Assembly: GCA_021234535.1 (NCBI GenBank)
Contig: CM037843.1
Span: 15,641,677 to 15,705,676 of the forward strand
Origin: Stichopus chloronotus
Taxonomy: Eukaryota > Echinodermata > Holothuroidea > Aspidochirotida > Stichopodidae
Reading direction: 5' to 3'
Length of the DNA stretch: 64,000 nucleotides
Part shown: positions 61,101-64,000 of the stretch, piece after piece
Numbering within the stretch: position 1 is the stretch's first letter
Layout of the letters: each line of letters begins with the position of its first letter
Position numbers and translations under genes: made by a program
The notes under the pieces: generated by a model
The model's input: the letters and a program-made list of their open reading frames with translations, nothing else
Database searches by the model: none
Told to the model about the DNA's origin: nothing

Positions 61101-63977
61101 TCATGTCCCTCTCATGTTCTTTCCTACTTCCTCATTCATGTCGCTACTATTTGAAGGTTATCACTTCATTACCCAACCAGAGTTCTTTTGAGACCACCAA
61201 TTCAGGACTATATGCTTGAAATTTAATACTGTGATGAGGTTCTGTGGCACCTCTCATTGTATTATACAATTTCAAGCAACTAAACAAATTCTAATGCAAA
61301 GAAAGCTAAATCCCTGTCCAAACAGAGGAATGAATAAAACAGCTGCCCTCTCCATCAACTACCATAATGACCAACAAAGAACAAGTAATAAAAGTCTCTT
61401 CAAAGCAGTAAATGTGTCCTCAAACACTTTTGAATGGTTTTGATTCACCACTTAATTGAACAGTATTTGCTCAAAATATTGTCACGTAATATATGATATT
61501 GATGTATATTCACTTATGACAAGCCAATAGCAGAAGGTGAATTGACAGATATCCTAAAAACATCTTCTGCAGTGAAGGTACGGTGCAGCAATGAATTTGA
61601 ATGTATCGTCCTTGTGATGTTGAATTTACAAAACATACTATACATGAGATACGTGTACTGGAAGGGCTGGGATAAGTGGGACTAGACTGAGAATTTTTCA
61701 GAGTCAAAAGGTGATGATACCTATGGACCATCAGGTGGTAATAACCGAATATAGATGCCGTACGATCAGATTTTAAATGATGCTCTCACTGTGATAATGA
61801 TCAAAAGTAATTGCTGTTTGAATCGCAATGAACGAGAGGGACAGTCTGCTGTGACTACCCTCACAGCAGAAATCAACCAACCTGTAATTTCTTGTAGGAC
61901 TCCTTCTCTCGTTTCACTTCGCTTTCGGCTTCTTGTAATTTCAGTTTAAGTGAATCTAATGCCTGACTATGAATGCCACTGGAGTCGCTATGATCCCTCA
62001 GAATTCTGAAACAGAGAGGACAAAGGGAAGGATCCGTGTGACGTACACTGATATGCATACTGGTGACTTAAACAGGAGACTAAGTTGACATTGATAAATT
62101 CGCAAAGAGCTTTGAAGGGCATTTCTGCATGAAAATGATAACAATAAGCAAAATTAGTCAAGTCCTCATATCCACTACTTAAAAACAAACATCGATAGTT
62201 CAACATTTGGACCTTAGCTCATGACAGTTGTGTGCATACGTGGTTAATACTAATGTGAAAAGTATCTGGTCTAAAATTTTTGCTAACCAAACAGAATCCT
62301 TGATGTTCCTCCTGCATGTTAGATATGGTGAGTTTCTTAATTTGGCCATTTGTATCAGTATGTGAAGAAATCTTGATAGGTTTACAAAAACTTGGTGAAT
62401 GTCACAGACCAACTCAAAGTGTTGCTTTAATGTGAAAGAAGATGTCCAGTCAATTACTAATTATACCATGGAAGCAACCATTACTCTGATGGTTGTAGGC
62501 AGATACTTTGACCAAGCAACAAACAGTTTATTTTGGTTTCCTTTTTTATAACAAAGTGATAGTGAACATCCCAAATTTGTTAGTGCAAAGTGGAGAGAGA
62601 ATGTAGGAGGGTGCAACAACCAAAACAAGTAGGCAATCCAACGAGTAGCAAATCTCATCCCTGTCATTTGGCATGGTGATCTAGTGCTGCAGTACAACAT
62701 GTATGAGCTGAACCCATACGGCACATATACCTGCATGTGCGTACAAATATGCTTCGAAATGGAGTGTGCGTAAAAAGTATTCCTAGAAATGTGTGTGTGT
62801 CGAAGTTTTCCTCAGATCCACACGCACCATAATTCTGGATGTTTGAATGCCCTGAAAAGCACACCGTGCCTGCTACAGTATTCACAGTGCTCAAACAACT
62901 GGGGTTCCAGTACAACTGTGTAGTAGGCATACATGCTACACTGCAAAAAATACTGAGTGAAGGTATTAACACATGGAAAATGACGCTACTACCAGATATA
63001 ATCCCTCAGCACAAAACATGGTTGCATAGGTTGAAATACCGCGTCGCATTCATGAAAATGCAAAAATGTAAAAGCCATGTTGACACCGTGCACTACCAGC
63101 CCCTGACACACTGCTACGCACTAAAGTAACTGTGACCTTTGACCTTGACCTATTACATCATCGGCCAAGCAGACTCTGCATTTCATACCCAGGCACCTAC
63201 ACACCAAGTTTGACCTGTATATAACAAGGCAGCCCCGCATAAGGACTACTGACCCACCAAATTTTGGTTGAATACTACAAGGGGTGTAAGGTGGGCTAAC
63301 CACTAAGTCTCATTTTTAGCGACTTTGACCACTCAACAGAGGTACAATATCACCTCCCTGTATACTTTGTATAGGGATGACATAACGAAAGTTTTTCTTT
63401 TTGTGATGTAGCTTTCACTATCATATTTCTTCCCCTGCCCAAGTACTTCGCCCCCTCCCCACCTTCTGACAGTATCAAGTGCAATTGGCATTAAAAAAAC
63501 CATCTGTCAAGTTGTAAACATGACACATATGTTGCATGGCACCATAGAAATAGCTAAACCAGAATGATATCAGGCTAACAACTCACACACTGAACAAACA
63601 AAGCCGAAAATGCAGTCCTTGCTCTGTGAGGTAAAAAACACCACTCCCTTCACCCTTTGCCATATCATTCATGTAAGGCTCAAAAATTTGTTTGTTCTAT
63701 GTCTAACTAGATCTGTGAAGAAAAACAGGAGTTAATGCAACCATTTGATTTTTTGAGATAACCTGATAACATTCAGGGAAAACAGTGCTCTGACGTTTAG
63801 CTGTTTGTGACTTATATTATCCTAAAACTTCTATTGGATTTGAGTTGCGCTGTTTCATGAAAACACCTTTTGCCATACCGAAATTTGGGCTTCACTTACT
63901 GTTTCATGATTCCATCCTATTTCTATGCCTAACGTACAATAATCATCTCGCTCTTTGATCTGCTCCCCCAATCCTGC
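55048..63977 (-). CDS. GOLGA5: golgin-84 (Golgi membrane tether), 3' part, 9 exons in window
   Basis: Golgin-84 is a coiled-coil protein held in cis and medial Golgi membranes by a C-terminal tail anchor; it captures intra-Golgi COPI vesicles and supports Golgi ribbon structure. Exons in coding order: 63977-63934 (partial gene, tentative), 62005-61882, 61010-60914, 59014-58746, 58026-57799, 57423-57274, 56694-56607, 55958-55840, 55134-55048. Phases agree and yield about 401 C-terminal residues, close to the matching part of the 731-aa human protein. Matching blocks: YKQKAARILASKEKLINSLK, IKERDDEIQKLRNQ, LTESLIQKQTMLEALGTEKN, RIGVFLRRYPVARLFVIGYM and LHLWVMIVLLTYSPEIH. Heptad-rich coiled coil covers nearly everything before the anchor. 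The N-terminal half lies past 64000. Confidence 0.97.
55425..55565 (+). mobile_element. 5'-truncated SINE copy
   Basis: Shares the 3' body of the two longer copies: TTGAGTT-GGAGTCACC, then CCTCC-ACACTCGTGTGG-GCTTAGCATCGTAAA and CCTTCAAG. It lacks the tRNA-like head. Same strand as the other copies, antisense to GOLGA5. Confidence 0.6.
55840..55958 (-). CDS. GOLGA5: GOLGA5 exon, pre-anchor segment
   Basis: Encodes ASVTRNVKRAANSLDKLSVR and IGVFLRRYPVARLFVIGYM, the conserved cytosolic helix leading into the membrane anchor. Acceptor TTCCATCAG, donor ATG|GTAAGC. Confidence 0.96.
56240..56535 (+). mobile_element. tRNA-derived SINE copy
   Basis: The head has polymerase III promoter boxes: box A-like GTGGCCAAGTGG near 56247 and box B-like GGTTCGGGGATCGATC near 56304. 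The body CAAAGAGCAATTTACTGTTTTC and the tail CTTGGCATTGTAAAACAACT are shared with the copies at 58391 and 55425. Confidence 0.8.
56607..56694 (-). CDS. GOLGA5: GOLGA5 exon, variable linker
   Basis: Encodes KLQRESLHKSNGESHH followed by a polar, acidic stretch (NNDDDE). This corresponds to the Ser/Gly/Asn-rich linker after QLERLEQQ in human golgin-84. It was identified by phase (0 in, 1 out) and the splice sites TTTCAG and GAAG|GTATAT. Confidence 0.85.
57274..57423 (-). CDS. GOLGA5: GOLGA5 exon, conserved coiled coil
   Basis: Encodes QAELENRLRTLTESLIQKQT and MLEALGTEKNSLYLQLERME, the most conserved coiled-coil block of the family. Fifty whole codons; acceptor ATGTCGCAG, donor GAG|GTGAGA. Confidence 0.97.
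57799..58026 (-). CDS. GOLGA5: GOLGA5 exon, coiled coil
   Basis: Encodes DLEALQQSETESSQDHMRDL through IKERDDEIQKLRNQ, 76 codons. It matches human QSRIKDRDEEIQKLRNQ. Donor CAG|GTGGGT. Confidence 0.96.
58391..58680 (+). mobile_element. tRNA-derived SINE copy
   Basis: Begins TGGTGCTGTGGTCGAGTAGA like the copy at 56240, and carries a decayed box B (GGTTCACGGTTAGAGACC), a CCAAGAGTGATCTACCGCTT body and the same 3' tail. It ends about 65 bp from the splice donor of the 58746-59014 exon. Confidence 0.8.
58746..59014 (-). CDS. GOLGA5: GOLGA5 exon, coiled coil
   Basis: Encodes LSQQLQTAKHSMEEAKNELA and the family block DYKQKAARILASKEKLINSL. Acceptor TATTCTGTTACAG, donor CAG|GTAGGA. Confidence 0.97.
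59690..60835 (+). repeat. 145-bp tandem array with DR1 motifs (array 3) and (CA)n tail
   Basis: TTGACCTCTGG phase marks lie at 59795, 59940, 60085, 60230, 60375, 60520 and 60665, exactly 145 bp apart each time. TGACCTTTGACCT is perfect at 59961-59973, 60396-60408 and 60686-60698, and has one change in the others. The array passes into CACACAAACACACACACACA at about 60800-60835. It lies in a GOLGA5 intron, antisense to the gene. This is the least diverged of the five copies, hence probably the youngest. Confidence 0.96.
60914..61010 (-). CDS. GOLGA5: GOLGA5 exon, coiled coil
   Basis: Encodes NEYMQRQEKLEEVQKNMADS and ITSAQQKYTDEK, aligned to human MERQNLAEAITLAERKYSDEK. Acceptor TTTGCAG, donor AAAG|GTACCT. 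The end of DR1 array 3 lies about 30 bp beyond the donor. Confidence 0.93.
61882..62005 (-). CDS. GOLGA5: GOLGA5 exon, coiled coil
   Basis: Encodes ILRDHSDSSGIHSQALDSLK and LKLQEAESEVKREKESYKKLQ. It matches human QNQALQTFQERLHEADATLKREQESYKQMQ in spacing. Acceptor CTCTCTGTTTCAG, donor CAG|GTTGGT. Confidence 0.95.
63934..63977 (-). CDS. GOLGA5: GOLGA5 tentative upstream exon at window edge
   Basis: Encodes AGLGEQIKERDDYC and two bases of Thr. Using the weak donor TGTAC|GTTAGG gives the right phase for the next exon (ERDDYCT-ILRDHSD). A stronger donor, GAAACA|GTAAGT at 63900, would give a longer exon, but in phase 0 it would require another small exon in 62006-63890, which I could not find. 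Confidence 0.45.
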
Positions 63978-64000
63978 CTGTTATTTCGTGGAAACATAAT

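Larger units (their letters stand above)
55135..63933 (-). other. introns of GOLGA5
   Basis: The introns carry three SINE-like copies (55425-55565, 56240-56535, 58391-58680) and DR1 array 3 (59690-60835). A DR1-type sequence TGACCTTTGACCTTGACCT lies at 63133-63151 in the first intron. The 62006-63933 interval otherwise shows nothing recognisable. Confidence 0.7.

Overview
This is eukaryotic nuclear DNA from an animal, about 64 kb. It is AT-rich, holds short exons separated by GT-AG introns, and is full of small mobile elements and minisatellites. The gene content (a consortin-like gene, peroxisomal hydroxyacid oxidase, golgin-84) and the repeat style suggest a marine invertebrate deuterostome, most likely an echinoderm. 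That assignment is an inference and was not tested. Most open frames longer than 60 codons here are chance frames; the coding sequence is in three spliced genes.

Layout. Bases 1-6,440 hold repeats only: a possible LTR fragment, a 31-bp minisatellite, a 145-bp tandem array carrying nuclear-receptor-type DR1 motifs, and a TIR element inserted in that array. Bases 6,529-16,853 (minus strand) hold a complete eight-exon 2-hydroxyacid oxidase gene (HAO1-like, 367 aa), with a possible untranslated leader running back to about 25.37 kb. Bases 17-37 kb have no confirmed gene. They hold a second DR1 array, a hAT-type MITE with intact TIRs and an 8-bp TSD, palindromic AT-rich DNA, long G/C tracts and one unexplained 120-codon frame. 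Bases 37,539-46,057 (plus strand) hold a complete ten-exon consortin-like gene (CNST, 403 aa). Bases 46-55 kb are 3' flank and spacer with a 52-bp minisatellite. Bases 55,048-63,977 (minus strand) hold the 3' part of golgin-84 (GOLGA5, about 400 C-terminal residues), whose 5' end lies beyond the right edge.

The three genes do not form a pathway, though two act in membrane traffic: golgin-84 is a Golgi tether with a C-terminal anchor, and consortin is a trans-Golgi/vesicle sorting receptor in mammals. HAO is a peroxisomal flavoenzyme of glyoxylate metabolism. CNST and GOLGA5 are convergent. HAO and CNST are divergent, with the large repeat-rich interval between them.

The most interesting signal is a modular repeat family present five times. 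It consists of 145-bp monomers carrying TGACCTTTGACCT (a DR1 nuclear-receptor element), usually followed by a (CA/CATA)n tract and, in at least two copies, a conserved end of about 35 bp. The monomer is close to nucleosome-core length, and two copies end within about 30 bp of a 5' splice site.
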